Source of the DNA: Rhodospirillaceae bacterium
GTDB taxonomy: Bacteria > Pseudomonadota > Alphaproteobacteria > Rhodospirillales > Rhodospirillaceae
Reading direction: 5' to 3'
DNA length: 63,701 nt
NCBI GenBank assembly: GCA_029245025.1
Contig: JAQWQC010000003.1
Span: 1-63,701, forward strand
Part shown: piece by piece, positions 1 through 9,057 of the stretch
Layout of the letters: each line of letters opens with the position of its first letter
How positions within the stretch are numbered: the first letter of the stretch is position 1
The notes under the pieces: generated by a model
Told to the model about the DNA's origin: nothing
The model's database searches: none
The model's input: the letters and a program-made list of their open reading frames with translations, nothing else
Position numbers and translations under genes: made by a program

Positions 1-134
1 GCCATCGAAATAATGCGGAACGCTGCCAGTCTGCGGTCGCCTGCCAAAAGACGCAAGGATCGGACTGTCGCTGAGCATTGCCTTCCCGGCCTCCAGCCCG
101 ATAGCATCCGATACGTGAGCAAAAGGGGAAACAT
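1..134. other. Left-edge stretch, possible end of an upstream gene
   Basis: Two frames stay open across this stretch. On the plus strand one frame runs from base 1 to a TGA at 136-138 that overlaps the TTG start of the ABC ATPase, as in a coupled operon. On the minus strand an open frame has an ATG at 76-78 and would be a divergent gene leaving the window. Neither translation resembles a family I recognise. The TTGA overlap slightly favours the plus frame. A purine-rich AAAAGGGG at 121-128 serves as ribosome binding site for the next gene. Confidence 0.25.
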
Positions 135-1268
135 TTGATATCCGTACGCGGCCTGACCGCCACCTATCGCCTAGGCCGTGACACAGTCACCGCCCTTGAT
201 GGTGTCGACCTGGATATCGAGCCGGGTCAGGTGTTTGTCCTGCTCGGACCGTCGGGCTGCGGCAAGACCACGCTGCTGCGTTGCCTGGCCGGATTGGAGA
301 TTCCTGTGGCGGGGTCTATCGAAATCGAAGGCGCGCCATTGTCCAATGCCGAATCCGGCTTGTTTGTTCCGCCAGAAGATCGGCCGCTGGCTATGGTTTT
401 TCAGTCTTACGCCATGTGGCCACATATGAGTGTTTTCGACAATGTCGCCTTCCCCCTTAAAGCGGGGCGCCGCCGCTTGCCGCAGAACGACGTTGCGGGA
501 CGCGTAACCGAAGTGCTGAGTCTATTAGGCATCGACCATCTGAGCGCCCGCTCGGTGACGACATTGAGCGGTGGACAACAACAACGGGTGGGTCTGGCCC
601 GAGCCATTGCCTTGCGGCCCCGAGTTTTGCTGATGGATGAGCCGTTAAGCAATCTCGACTTTCGTCTTCAGGTCGAGTTGCGCGGACAGTTGCGCTCGCT
701 AATGCATGAACTGGACCTAACCACGGTGCATGTCACCCACAATCAGGCGGAAGCATTAGAGATGGGAGATCGCATTGCGGTCATGGACGCCGGACACGTT
801 GTACAAACCGGCGACCCGGAATCCATTTATCATCGGCCCATCGACGAACACGTGGCCCGCTTCGTCGGCGACATGAATCTCATTCCCGGATCAGTAGTGC
901 GCTGGTCAGCCGGGACAGCACAGGTCCGCACCATGTCCAGAACGTTTCTGGCGATGACCGCCGATGGAGTCACATTGGCAGAGGGGTCGCGTTGTTACCT
1001 TGGAATTCGGCCAGCCGATTTAGTCGTCCCAGCACCAACGCAGGCCCCGCCTGAGACCTGTCTCAATGCGACAGTGACTGACCGTCGGTTCCAAGGCGAC
1101 CGCATGATGTATGGCTTAATAGCTGGCAACGATACGCTAGAGGTTTCAACCCATCATTCTGTTCTACTGTCCACTGGCTCAGACGTCATCGTGCATCTTC
1201 CGCCGGACAGCGCCATCGCCGTAAAACCGTCGCCAAAAACACGTACGGACGACGATGACTCGGCTTAG
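135..1268 (+). CDS. ABC transporter ATP-binding protein, FbpC/PotA family
   Basis: This is the ATP-hydrolysing subunit of an importer for iron(III) or another small solute, acting at the cytoplasmic face of the inner membrane. Walker A GPSGCGKTT lies near residue 38, the signature LSGGQQQRVGLARAI near 143, and Walker B LLMDEPLSNLD near 163. A C-terminal TOBE-like region follows from about residue 240, giving 377 aa, usual for the FbpC/PotA group. The start is TTG at 135, chosen because AAAAGGGG lies just upstream. Its last 14 bases overlap the permease gene, so the two are probably translationally coupled. Related systems carry iron, thiamine, polyamines or aminoethylphosphonate, and the sequence does not fix the substrate. 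Confidence 0.9.
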   Translation: MISVRGLTATYRLGRDTVTALDGVDLDIEPGQVFVLLGPSGCGKTTLLRCLAGLEIPVAGSIEIEGAPLSNAESGLFVPPEDRPLAMVFQSYAMWPHMSVFDNVAFPLKAGRRRLPQNDVAGRVTEVLSLLGIDHLSARSVTTLSGGQQQRVGLARAIALRPRVLLMDEPLSNLDFRLQVELRGQLRSLMHELDLTTVHVTHNQAEALEMGDRIAVMDAGHVVQTGDPESIYHRPIDEHVARFVGDMNLIPGSVVRWSAGTAQVRTMSRTFLAMTADGVTLAEGSRCYLGIRPADLVVPAPTQAPPETCLNATVTDRRFQGDRMMYGLIAGNDTLEVSTHHSVLLSTGSDVIVHLPPDSAIAVKPSPKTRTDDDDSA

Positions 1269-2940
1269 TCCACTCTCTCTTATTTATGGTGGCGCGCTCG
1301 TTGGGCTGACGTTCGTCATTGTTTCGTTGGCTGGCAATGTGATCGGCAGCTTGACCAGCGAAGCGCGGTTCGATGACCTCACCCTCGATGCCTATCGCCG
1401 TTTATTGTCAGACCCAGGACTTCCGGCAACGCTGATGCGCACGCTGGCACTGGGGTTTGGCTCGATTTGTGTCACCCTCGCCTTTGCCCTGCCGTTCGCC
1501 TGGTTGCTCGCTCGCACTGATTTCAGCTGGAAGACCGGACTCTTCACCCTGCTGGCCGCGAAACTAGCAATCCCCGGATTTATCACCGCCATGGCCTATG
1601 TCTGGCTGTTCAACCCGTCGGCGGGATTGGTCAATGCGGTGTTGGGCCAAACCAACTACACCGGAGAAGCCGCATTTGATGTGTATCAGATAAAATGGCT
1701 GTGCCTGCTGCAGGGGTTGGTGTTGGTCCCCGGGGCAGCCTTTATGTTGATCCCAGCCCTGCGCAATCTCGATGGCAGTTTGGAAGAGGCTGCTCGGGTG
1801 GCCGGTGTACCGGGATGGAAAACCTTTCGACACATCGTTCTCCCCCTACTTGCGCCCGGAGTGCTGGCGGTCGCCGTCTTCTATTTTGTCGTTGCGGTTG
1901 AGATGTTTGATTTTGTCGCGATCATTGCGCCACCAGGCGACGTGTTAGTGCTCACCATTTATGAAGCCCTGAACACTGTCGATGGATTACCAGATTACGG
2001 ATTGGCCGGCGCAGCTGGCGTTTTGTTGTTCGCCCTCAGTGCGGGTGCGATTTTGTTCTACGTGCGATTTCTTCGGCAAGCCCGAAAGTACGCAGTGCTG
2101 GGTGGCAAACGTCGCGACCCTGGTCTCGTGCGACTTGGCAAATGGCAACGGGCGGCAACAGCTTTGGTCGTTCTCTGGGTGACTCTCAGTGTTGGCTTGC
2201 CCGTCATTACGTTGCTTTGGGTGGCCGTTGTGCCGTTCATTCAACCGCCGTCTCTCGCCGCATTCGACAATGCATCTTTGTACGGCTTTCTCGACGGGTT
2301 CTCTTATTTGAAAGAACCACTCACAAACACGGCCATTGTTATGGCGGGCACAATTACCATGGCGCTGACCTTCGCCATTTGTCTGACATGGGTGGTAACC
2401 CGCAGTCGCTCTACCATTGCCCCGTGGGCCGACGCCCTGGTGTTCCTCGCTCCAGCCGTGCCTGCCATTGTCACAGCCACCGCATTTCAAGTGATGGGCA
2501 TCGCGGTCTATCAATGGCTACCGCTTTACGGCACGCTCTGGCTGATCATGGCCGCCATGGGTACGCGCATGCTGGCCTATTGCACCCGGACGATGAATGC
2601 TGCAGCATTGCAAATTCACCCAGAACTGGAAGAAGCCGCCTGGGTTGCTGGATTAAGTCGTTGGCGCACTTTCACGGGTGTGTTTCTTCCCCTGATGGCG
2701 CCAGCCATCTTTTATGCCGCCCTGATGGTCGGCATGCTCGCTGCCCGCGACCTCACCCTCCCCCTGATTATGAACAGTGCAGGCACACCCCTAGTCTCGG
2801 TATTGATTTTTGATCTCCAAACCAATGGTGAAACAGCCAGCGCTGCTGCGGTCGCCCTGTATATGATTGTGGTTTTGGTACTACTCGCCCTGACCGCCCG
2901 TAAACTCACCGGTGTTGCCGAACCCGGCCTGGAGAAATAG
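1255..2940 (+). CDS. ABC transporter permease, fused two-domain FbpB/ThiP type
   Basis: This 561-aa inner-membrane permease contains two binding-protein-dependent transport domains in one chain. Each has an EAA loop that docks the ATPase: EEAARVAGVPGWKTF near residue 178 and EEAAWVAGLSRWRTF near 461, both followed by LPL(L/M)AP. About twelve hydrophobic segments are visible. Fusion of both halves is typical of iron(III) (FbpB, SfuB) and thiamine (ThiP) importers. The gene overlaps the upstream ATPase by 14 bases and precedes the binding protein by 60 bases. A fused permease with its own ATPase and binding protein makes a complete three-gene importer. Confidence 0.9.
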   Translation: MTRLSPLSLIYGGALVGLTFVIVSLAGNVIGSLTSEARFDDLTLDAYRRLLSDPGLPATLMRTLALGFGSICVTLAFALPFAWLLARTDFSWKTGLFTLLAAKLAIPGFITAMAYVWLFNPSAGLVNAVLGQTNYTGEAAFDVYQIKWLCLLQGLVLVPGAAFMLIPALRNLDGSLEEAARVAGVPGWKTFRHIVLPLLAPGVLAVAVFYFVVAVEMFDFVAIIAPPGDVLVLTIYEALNTVDGLPDYGLAGAAGVLLFALSAGAILFYVRFLRQARKYAVLGGKRRDPGLVRLGKWQRAATALVVLWVTLSVGLPVITLLWVAVVPFIQPPSLAAFDNASLYGFLDGFSYLKEPLTNTAIVMAGTITMALTFAICLTWVVTRSRSTIAPWADALVFLAPAVPAIVTATAFQVMGIAVYQWLPLYGTLWLIMAAMGTRMLAYCTRTMNAAALQIHPELEEAAWVAGLSRWRTFTGVFLPLMAPAIFYAALMVGMLAARDLTLPLIMNSAGTPLVSVLIFDLQTNGETASAAAVALYMIVVLVLLALTARKLTGVAEPGLEK

Positions 2941-2954
2941 CGGATCCTAACTGA

Positions 2955-2980
2955 CACCGGCGCGCTAGCCGAAGCCGGTG
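2955..2980 (+). promoter_or_regulatory. Intergenic hairpin between permease and binding-protein genes
   Basis: CACCGGC (2955-2961) and GCCGGTG (2974-2980) form a 7-bp stem around a 12-base loop. No T-run follows, so it is not a standard terminator. In ABC operons such hairpins can stabilise or separate the message for the binding protein, which is needed in excess. That role is inference. Confidence 0.3.
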
Positions 2981-3000
2981 ACATTTCATACAGTCACGTC

Positions 3001-4017
3001 ATGAAACGCTTAGTCATTGCCGTTGCCGTCTTATTGGCCTGTCCCGCTTGGGCGCAACCTGCCAATCTGTCCGATGCTGTGCGCGCGTTGATCCCTCTCG
3101 CTGAAGAGGAAGGCGCGCTTCATGTATATGGCGCAACTCTAAACCCACGGCAGGTCCGTGCCTTTGCCGACTCCTTTAACGACTACTACGGCATAGACAT
3201 CGACTTCACTATGTCCGGGGGTTTGCACTCGGCCAAGGCGTCGGAAGTGGCCATGGCCCATCGCGCCGGTGTGCCCACGGGCATCGATGTGTTCTGGACC
3301 GGCTTGATCAGTGCCATGGTAGAGACCGGGGCTTTGATGGACGTGGATTGGGCCGGTACATACGGCGCCAACGAAAGTCTGACCATGGGCCGTTGGGGTT
3401 TGCGCACCCACGACGGGCACCAGAGCCTTGTGACCGTCAATACCAACCGCGTCTCGGCAAGCGACGCACCCAACTCCTATAAAGACCTCCTGGACCCCAA
3501 GTGGCGCGGGCGCATTGTTATGCCCCGCTCGCCCTACCCATGGATCACGATGAGCTACGCCATGGGCGAAGAAGAAACCATTGCGTTGGTCTCGAATTTG
3601 GTTAGTGATCAAGAGCCGAAGATGCTCGCACGCTATGCGGATATTCGCGCTCGGGTTCTCAGTGGTGAATTTCCTGTGGCCGTCGGCACAGATATCTTTT
3701 CCCTCAGAAACCGAGGTGCACCCGTAACCCACCCGGACATGGATTTGTTGGTGTTGGCGTCTTCGGGGGCCTTTGTCCTGGCTGGCGCGGAACATCCTGC
3801 CGCAGCAAAGCTTTGGGGGCTGTGGGCCGTGTCCCCGGAGGGACAAGCCACGCTGGAAGAAACGCGTAGTTATTCACTTGCCGAAACACCAGATACCGCG
3901 CTCAACGCTTATGCGGCAGGCCGTCGCGTTGTCCATGTACCGTTTGAGTGGCGCCTGCAACACCACGACCGCCTCGCTAAAACTTTTTTGGAAATCTTAA
4001 ACCGCGCTGGTAGCTAA
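3001..4017 (+). CDS. Periplasmic binding protein of FbpABC-like importer
   Basis: This 338-aa exported binding protein starts with a Sec signal peptide (MKRLVIAVAVLLACPAWAQ, cleavage near residue 19). The mature part looks like the iron(III)/thiamine/phosphonate class: an N-terminal EEEGALHVYGA strand, then SYKDLLDPKWRGRIVMPR near residue 160, typical of FbpA/AfuA-type proteins. I do not see the clear paired tyrosines that would prove iron(III) binding, so the ligand stays open. It is the last gene of the three-gene importer, whereas binding-protein genes usually come first. The stop overlaps the stop of the convergent TPR gene by three bases (4-base CTAA region at 4014-4017). Confidence 0.8.
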   Translation: MKRLVIAVAVLLACPAWAQPANLSDAVRALIPLAEEEGALHVYGATLNPRQVRAFADSFNDYYGIDIDFTMSGGLHSAKASEVAMAHRAGVPTGIDVFWTGLISAMVETGALMDVDWAGTYGANESLTMGRWGLRTHDGHQSLVTVNTNRVSASDAPNSYKDLLDPKWRGRIVMPRSPYPWITMSYAMGEEETIALVSNLVSDQEPKMLARYADIRARVLSGEFPVAVGTDIFSLRNRGAPVTHPDMDLLVLASSGAFVLAGAEHPAAAKLWGLWAVSPEGQATLEETRSYSLAETPDTALNAYAAGRRVVHVPFEWRLQHHDRLAKTFLEILNRAGS

Positions 4018-5396
4018 TTCATGCTGGCAACATCGGCCTTCAGTGACGCCAACTCAGCACCTGCGTCATCCCCCATGGTTTTGAGCACCATGATCAATTG
4101 ACGCCACGCCCGCGCGTTTTTCGGTTTGAGCGTTGTGCGCTCCGACAAGAGACTGCGTGCCAACGTCCACTTCTCTGCACGCACCGCTGCATCAATTAGA
4201 ATTTGCGCGAATAAATCCCGTTGAGCATTAGATCCGCCGATAAGCTTAACATGATCACGCACCGGCTCCAGTATATCGATGCACGACTCAAAGTCTTTCG
4301 CCTTGTAGGCGACCAACGCTGCACACAGATCATGGCCGACAATTTGCGCCACTTGGGCGTAAGTGTCGTCTTCGGAGTCGCTATAGCCATCAATAGAGGT
4401 CACGTAATCTGCTGCTGCCCCGGCATCGACTTCGCCCAAGGCCAAGGCAAAATGTGCATCAACAAACGCGAGCAATTTATCATCGACCCGGCCTTTGGCT
4501 TTATCTCCCATGGCGGCCCAGCGATCTCCCACGTCGACACCTTCGAGTTCGAGACGGGCAAGAATCGAGATGTCGTTTGTCAGGTCCAGGTACTCGTCTG
4601 ACTTGGGGTCGAACAGACCATCGTCATAGAGCGCCAGTACGTCATCATGACGCCTGAGCTCGAACAGCATCACCGCCTTATGCCACGCCAGGTGATAGCG
4701 GAAGTTGTTCCAGTTTTCGTAACCGCCTTTGGACTCGAGCCAGGACAGACCATCTTGGCGACGGTCTTCCATTTCGCAGACATGAGCCACCGTATGCACG
4801 GCCCAGGCGTCGGCTTCGTTGAGACTAGCTGCGGCCCGTCCCAGAGACTCTGCCTTGCCGTAGTCGCCCGTCTCTTCCAGGCCGAAAGCCCGCATGGACA
4901 GCATATAACCGTAGGTTGGCAGGTCTTCGCGCCCCTCCCAGGCGTGCCACACGCGGCCCACCGAGTTCCGGAGGTTCACTGAATCACCCGTATAGAAGTG
5001 AGTGTAGTGAAGCATCTTCACCGCTAACACGTCTGTCGGATATTCGCGAATGCACTCTTCCAATGCTGCGCTTGCCCCAGCTAGATCAAGACTGCACCAA
5101 GACTCCAGCGACCTAACATGCAACTGTTCTCGCGGAGTAGCCGCCGAGGCCACCCGTTGCGCCGCCTCGAGCGCTTGTTGAGCTTTCGGCACCAGTGCAC
5201 GCACGCCCATCATGTGCATAAAATAGCCACGCAAAACGTTTGCTAACAGCATGTCGCTGTCGAGCGAGTAGGTGGTTTTGAGCGAGTCACCGATGTCATT
5301 GCCAAACCGAAGGTATGCAACAAGGGTGCGATCAAATGCTTCGGCCGCCTCTTGACTGGCGGCCGAAACTTGCAATCCCGTCTGATCAACAATCAT
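4014..5396 (-). CDS. Tetratricopeptide repeat protein, TTC38-like
   Basis: This 460-aa predicted cytoplasmic protein lacks a signal peptide. It is almost wholly helical with degenerate TPR-like units. The pattern LLANVLRGYFMHMMG near residue 55, the block GYMLSMRAFGLEETGDYGKA near 165 and AVHTVAHVCEMEDRRQDGL near 200 resemble the TTC38 family, which is widespread in proteobacteria and has no firm biochemical role. It lies 12 bases downstream of the propeller lipoprotein gene on the same strand, so they may share a transcript. The stop overlaps the convergent binding-protein gene. A scaffold or protein-binding role is inference. Confidence 0.8.
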   Translation of the reverse strand: MIVDQTGLQVSAASQEAAEAFDRTLVAYLRFGNDIGDSLKTTYSLDSDMLLANVLRGYFMHMMGVRALVPKAQQALEAAQRVASAATPREQLHVRSLESWCSLDLAGASAALEECIREYPTDVLAVKMLHYTHFYTGDSVNLRNSVGRVWHAWEGREDLPTYGYMLSMRAFGLEETGDYGKAESLGRAAASLNEADAWAVHTVAHVCEMEDRRQDGLSWLESKGGYENWNNFRYHLAWHKAVMLFELRRHDDVLALYDDGLFDPKSDEYLDLTNDISILARLELEGVDVGDRWAAMGDKAKGRVDDKLLAFVDAHFALALGEVDAGAAADYVTSIDGYSDSEDDTYAQVAQIVGHDLCAALVAYKAKDFESCIDILEPVRDHVKLIGGSNAQRDLFAQILIDAAVRAEKWTLARSLLSERTTLKPKNARAWRQLIMVLKTMGDDAGAELASLKADVASMN

Positions 5397-5408
5397 GGAA
5401 AACCTTTA

Positions 5409-6521
5409 CTAATAATCCTGCATGGGTTTGCCCCAACTGGGGTCGAGCGGCTGATAGTTTTCTGGCCCGATGCCCAAGGACGAAATATCCATGATGTGAG
5501 TGCGCATACCGCGCATAAAGCCGGCTGTCGACCGCGCCCAGGCCAGCTTAGTGCCGTCCGGAGAGAGCGATGGTAGGCCATCGAAGCCTTCATACGTGGT
5601 CAGGCGTAGTGGCTCACCGCCAGCAAGGTCACCGATATAAACATCCCAGTTATTGGGCGGCTTAATACGAACAAACACATAGTGGCGGCCGTCGGCGGCG
5701 GGATAAGGCGCCCAATTCATGTCGCGATCGAAAGTGTAACGACGCCAATCAGAACCATCGTGCTTGATGGTGAACACGGTCATTGGCGTTGGGCTGATTT
5801 TGCCGTACTCGGAACGACGCCAGGCACGGAACATGATTGTTTCGTTGTCTGACAGATAAAAAGGAGCACCTTCCTGCCAGTCTTCTGTAAACGTCACTTG
5901 TTGTTCGTCGGAACCGTCGGGCCGCATCTTCCACAGATCCATCTGGCCATCGACCATCCGTCCAAACACAACCCATTCACCGTTGGGTGAAACAGACACT
6001 TCCGCTTCGTAGTGTTCGTTATCGGTTAAGCGAACGCGGTTGTTACCATCTAGATCAGCGATATAAAGCTCTGCGCCCGCCGGATACTCATTTTGGTCTG
6101 ACCAGTTGCCGGGCGGTAGATCCATCCTGTCGCGAGTCGAAGTAAAGACGACGCGCTGTTGGTCAGGAAAAAAATATGAACACGCATCCTGACCTTGGTC
6201 ATTGGCGCGACGTAAATTGGTGCCATCGATCGAATAGGTGTAGGTCAAATTGCCTGTGGTCCCAAAAGGCGATTTCACCGCGTTGGGATCGTTAGTCTGG
6301 GCAATCAGATGATAACTGTCGGGCGCGAAATAGGCTTCTGCTGAAACCGGAATATTCGGGATGTCATAATAGGGAAACATCTCGTCGGTCATCAGCTCTG
6401 CGCCAGGAGGAGCCGTGAAAGCCATCTGGGAATCCATGGAGCCTGAGTTCATCCCATCGGAGGCACAACCTGCCATCAAAGCTGTCGCGGCCAGAAGCGA
6501 CCCAACTGAACGTGCACTCAT
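5409..6521 (-). CDS. TolB-like beta-propeller lipoprotein (PD40 repeats)
   Basis: The chosen start (ATG at 6519-6521) gives about 370 aa. It is preceded by GAGGAAGAGAG and opens with a signal peptide ending in a lipobox, ALMAGC, so the mature protein should be a membrane lipoprotein. A longer start at 6545 would push the lipobox inward and is less likely. The body shows PD40/WD40-like blades such as VSVSPNGEWVVFGR, LWKMRPDGSDEQQVTF and PSLSPDGTKLAWAR, as in the TolB propeller. It is not canonical TolB, since no tolQRA or pal lie nearby. The gene is divergent from the SUMF1-like gene at 6662. Its function is unknown; binding of an envelope partner is plausible. Confidence 0.8.
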   Translation of the reverse strand: MSARSVGSLLAATALMAGCASDGMNSGSMDSQMAFTAPPGAELMTDEMFPYYDIPNIPVSAEAYFAPDSYHLIAQTNDPNAVKSPFGTTGNLTYTYSIDGTNLRRANDQGQDACSYFFPDQQRVVFTSTRDRMDLPPGNWSDQNEYPAGAELYIADLDGNNRVRLTDNEHYEAEVSVSPNGEWVVFGRMVDGQMDLWKMRPDGSDEQQVTFTEDWQEGAPFYLSDNETIMFRAWRRSEYGKISPTPMTVFTIKHDGSDWRRYTFDRDMNWAPYPAADGRHYVFVRIKPPNNWDVYIGDLAGGEPLRLTTYEGFDGLPSLSPDGTKLAWARSTAGFMRGMRTHIMDISSLGIGPENYQPLDPSWGKPMQDY

Positions 6522-6661
6522 GTCTATTCTCTCTTCCTCAATCACGAGATGAATATCATGCCCCTATGACACCCGAGCCGCCTTCCGCATGCAAGTCCTT
6601 TAGGCGTAACATCGTGTAAGGTGGCGGTTGAACACGACTATGTGCAACGAGGGAACACAAA

Positions 6662-7591
6662 ATGAAGCGACTCCAAAGTCTGACGCTCTCACTCGGACTC
6701 TCAATTTTCATGATCAGCGGTGCTTCGTCTGCCGACAGCTTTAAGGACTGTGCTCATTGCCCAGAGATGATCGTAATACCCTCCGGCAAGGCCGTATTGG
6801 GTTCAGAACCTTGGATTGCAGATCGCAAGCGCATAGAAGCCCCCGTCCGCGAAGTAACAATCGCTTACACGCTTGCAGCGGCAAAAACAGAAGCGACCCG
6901 GACCGAATACCGCGCCTTTATTGAAGAGACCGGTTATCAGACGTCCTACGAACCTGGCCGTGAGGGATGCAGCACACGAACCTATGACGGCGTATTGGGT
7001 TTTGTTCGCGATCATACCTGGGACGCCCCGGGCGATGACCAGACAGAAGATCATCCAGTGATTTGTGTCAGCTGGGCTGACGCCCACGCCTACGCGTCCT
7101 GGCTCGCAGAGACCACTGGCAAACCCTACCGATTGCTATCATCTACGGAACACGAATACGCCACTCGCGCAGGCACACGCGGCCCCTGGTTTTGGGGCAA
7201 CAACAATGCTGATGCGTGCGTTTACGCCAACGTCGCCGATGCGACCTTCCGGCGGTTATATGACTATCAACCGTTGTTTGCCTGCGACGACAATCAAGAA
7301 CGCTCCTCAAAGGTGGCCAGCTTCGACCCCAATCCTTGGGGACTCTTCGACATGCTGGGTAACGTCTGGGAGTGGACAGAAGATTGTGCCCATACGGACA
7401 TGCGCACTATTCCGACAGATGGTAGCGCGTGGCGTGCAGAAGATGAGGGGGATTGTTCAAAGCGTATACCGCGCGGCGGATCCTGGATGTCAGGGACCGA
7501 CTGGGTGAGAGCGGCAGCTCAGGCTGGTGATCCAGCGCTTTATCACAGTCAAATATTAGGTTTTAGAGTTGCGATGACACTAAAGGATTAG
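6662..7591 (+). CDS. Exported SUMF1/FGE-fold protein, copy A
   Basis: This 309-aa protein has a Sec signal peptide (about residues 1-24), then a CxxC pair (DCAHCP, residues 30-33) and a full FGE-sulfatase (SUMF1) domain. Diagnostic blocks are MIVIPSGK near 35, HPVICVSWADAHAYASWL near 130, NVWEWTED near 232, RGGSW near 270 and GFRV near 301. In true formylglycine-generating enzyme the segment after GGS carries two copper-binding cysteines. Here it reads WMSGTDWV, so both are lost and sulfatase activation is unlikely. Many other cysteines suggest disulfides in the periplasm. It is the first of a tandem pair with copy B. The fold is also used by PvdO and EgtB, so another oxidative or binding role is possible. 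Confidence 0.88.
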   Translation: MKRLQSLTLSLGLSIFMISGASSADSFKDCAHCPEMIVIPSGKAVLGSEPWIADRKRIEAPVREVTIAYTLAAAKTEATRTEYRAFIEETGYQTSYEPGREGCSTRTYDGVLGFVRDHTWDAPGDDQTEDHPVICVSWADAHAYASWLAETTGKPYRLLSSTEHEYATRAGTRGPWFWGNNNADACVYANVADATFRRLYDYQPLFACDDNQERSSKVASFDPNPWGLFDMLGNVWEWTEDCAHTDMRTIPTDGSAWRAEDEGDCSKRIPRGGSWMSGTDWVRAAAQAGDPALYHSQILGFRVAMTLKD

Positions 7592-7648
7592 GCAATCACT
7601 TTAAGTACGCGAGTAACGTTCAAAGGTCTTTTTGTAGGAAGTTTAGAA

Positions 7649-8578
7649 ATGATACGAGTAATTGGTTTTACCTTCAGTTTCGGGCTGACAGTTCTTTTTT
7701 CCCTCTTCGCATCTGCTACAGACACCTTCACTGATTGTGAACAATGCCCTGATATGGTGACGATACCGTCGGGTCAAGCCATTCTGGGCTCTGAGCCATG
7801 GATCGCAAACCGCAAAGGTGGCGACGGACCCATTCGTGAAGCGACGATCACATACTCCTTCGCCGTCGCGACAACTGAAACCACGCGGGCGCAGTACCGC
7901 GCTTTCATCGACGCCACGGGCTATGAAACACCACACGAGCCAGGCCGCGAAGGCTGCAACACGTGGACCTTCGACCGGGTGTTGGGTTTCGTCCGTGCTC
8001 ACAACTGGGATAAACCGGGTTTTGACCAACGCGAAGACCATCCCGCCATTTGCATCAGCGCCCTCGATGCGGAAGCCTATGCCACCTGGCTGGCCGAAAC
8101 GACGGGGAAACCATATCGGTTGTTGTCGTCTACAGAATTTGAATACGCAACCCGAGCTGGCACGCGTGGTCCGTGGTTCTGGGGCAACAGTAATGTCGAC
8201 GCCTGCACCTATGCCAATGTCGCTGACTTAACGTTCCGCCGCTTGTACGATTACGCCCCCGTGTTTGCGTGTGACGACGCCAATGAGCGAACTGCGCCGG
8301 TCGGCAGTTACGAACCAAATCCCTGGGGCTTACACGACATGCTCGGCAACGCCTGGGAGTGGACAGCGGATTGTGTCCACCCGGACATGAACAAGGTGCC
8401 CACCGATGGTCGCGTATGGCGTGACGAAGATGATGGGGATTGCAGCAAGCGCGTGCCGCGCGGTGGCTCATGGGCATCGGGCACAGACTGGGTACGCGCT
8501 GCGGCACAAGCTGCCGATGGCGCGCTGTATCACAGTCAGCTTTTAGGATTCAGAGTGGCGTTAACGGTGGATGAGTAG
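7649..8578 (+). CDS. Exported SUMF1/FGE-fold protein, copy B
   Basis: This is a close paralogue of copy A, of identical length (309 aa) and largely identical in the core, 57 bases downstream, so a recent tandem duplication is likely. It has a signal peptide ending near FASAT, then DCEQCP and IPSGQAILGSEPW. Core blocks are HPAICISALDAEAYATWL, NAWEWTADC and RGGSWASGTDWVRAAAQ. The two catalytic cysteines of FGE are absent (S and V at the equivalent places). Differences from copy A include VSW to ISA in the core strand. No sulfatase gene lies in the window. The substrate is unknown. Confidence 0.88.
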   Translation: MIRVIGFTFSFGLTVLFSLFASATDTFTDCEQCPDMVTIPSGQAILGSEPWIANRKGGDGPIREATITYSFAVATTETTRAQYRAFIDATGYETPHEPGREGCNTWTFDRVLGFVRAHNWDKPGFDQREDHPAICISALDAEAYATWLAETTGKPYRLLSSTEFEYATRAGTRGPWFWGNSNVDACTYANVADLTFRRLYDYAPVFACDDANERTAPVGSYEPNPWGLHDMLGNAWEWTADCVHPDMNKVPTDGRVWRDEDDGDCSKRVPRGGSWASGTDWVRAAAQAADGALYHSQLLGFRVALTVDE

Positions 8579-8604
8579 CAAAGAGATCAGCGCAAGTAAA
8601 ATGA

Positions 8605-8781
8605 CTACCTGCGTTTCGCCGTTTTCATCACTTCTCCGGCTGAAACCATGGTCCCGGCAGCGAAAAGACACGCAAGTGTCACGACGGGTACTGGATCATT
8701 TAAGCTGGCCAGCAATACGCCGCCACACATAAAGAAGCCTGCAACACAGCAAACGCAAACGATTCCCATGGTCAAACTCAT
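8605..8781 (-). CDS. Possible small two-helix membrane protein
   Basis: In the 479-base gap between copy B and the amine oxidase, the minus strand has a short open frame ending TAG at 8605-8607. From ATG at 8779-8781 it encodes 58 aa: a hydrophobic helix rich in cysteine (GIVCVCCVAGFFMCGGVLL), a short NDPVP turn, a second hydrophobic helix and a basic tail (KTAKRR). The frame stays open upstream to 8889. A CTG at 8833-8835, with AGAGGA seven bases before it, could give 76 aa starting RTAEKQTRSG. Two helices with a positive tail look coding, but I do not recognise a family. The rest of the gap (8790-9057) holds nothing I can name. Confidence 0.4.
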   Translation of the reverse strand: MSLTMGIVCVCCVAGFFMCGGVLLASLNDPVPVVTLACLFAAGTMVSAGEVMKTAKRR

Positions 8782-9057
8782 CAGCCATGAGCAAAACGTA
8801 TCGCCAGAGCGGGTCTGTTTTTCTGCCGTTCTCAGCGTCTCATCCTCTAGTCCAATGGTGGACCCAATTTTTGTGCACCGTCTTGAACGTCATGTGCGCA
8901 GCGGAACATCAACGCACGGTCCCATCCTCGGGTTACACAGCACTGTGGTGATATGCGCGTGAGAGGATTCTAACGAAAAAGGTTAGCGGCTGGTTTCTCT
9001 CAGGAACCAAGGTTATATTAGGGTTTCAGGCCATTACAGCAGCCTTGCATGCGGGTT

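Noticed and set aside
8648-8962. Plus-strand 104-aa open frame after copy B
   Set aside because: Polar, low-information sequence antisense to the small membrane ORF. No Shine-Dalgarno and no recognisable domain.
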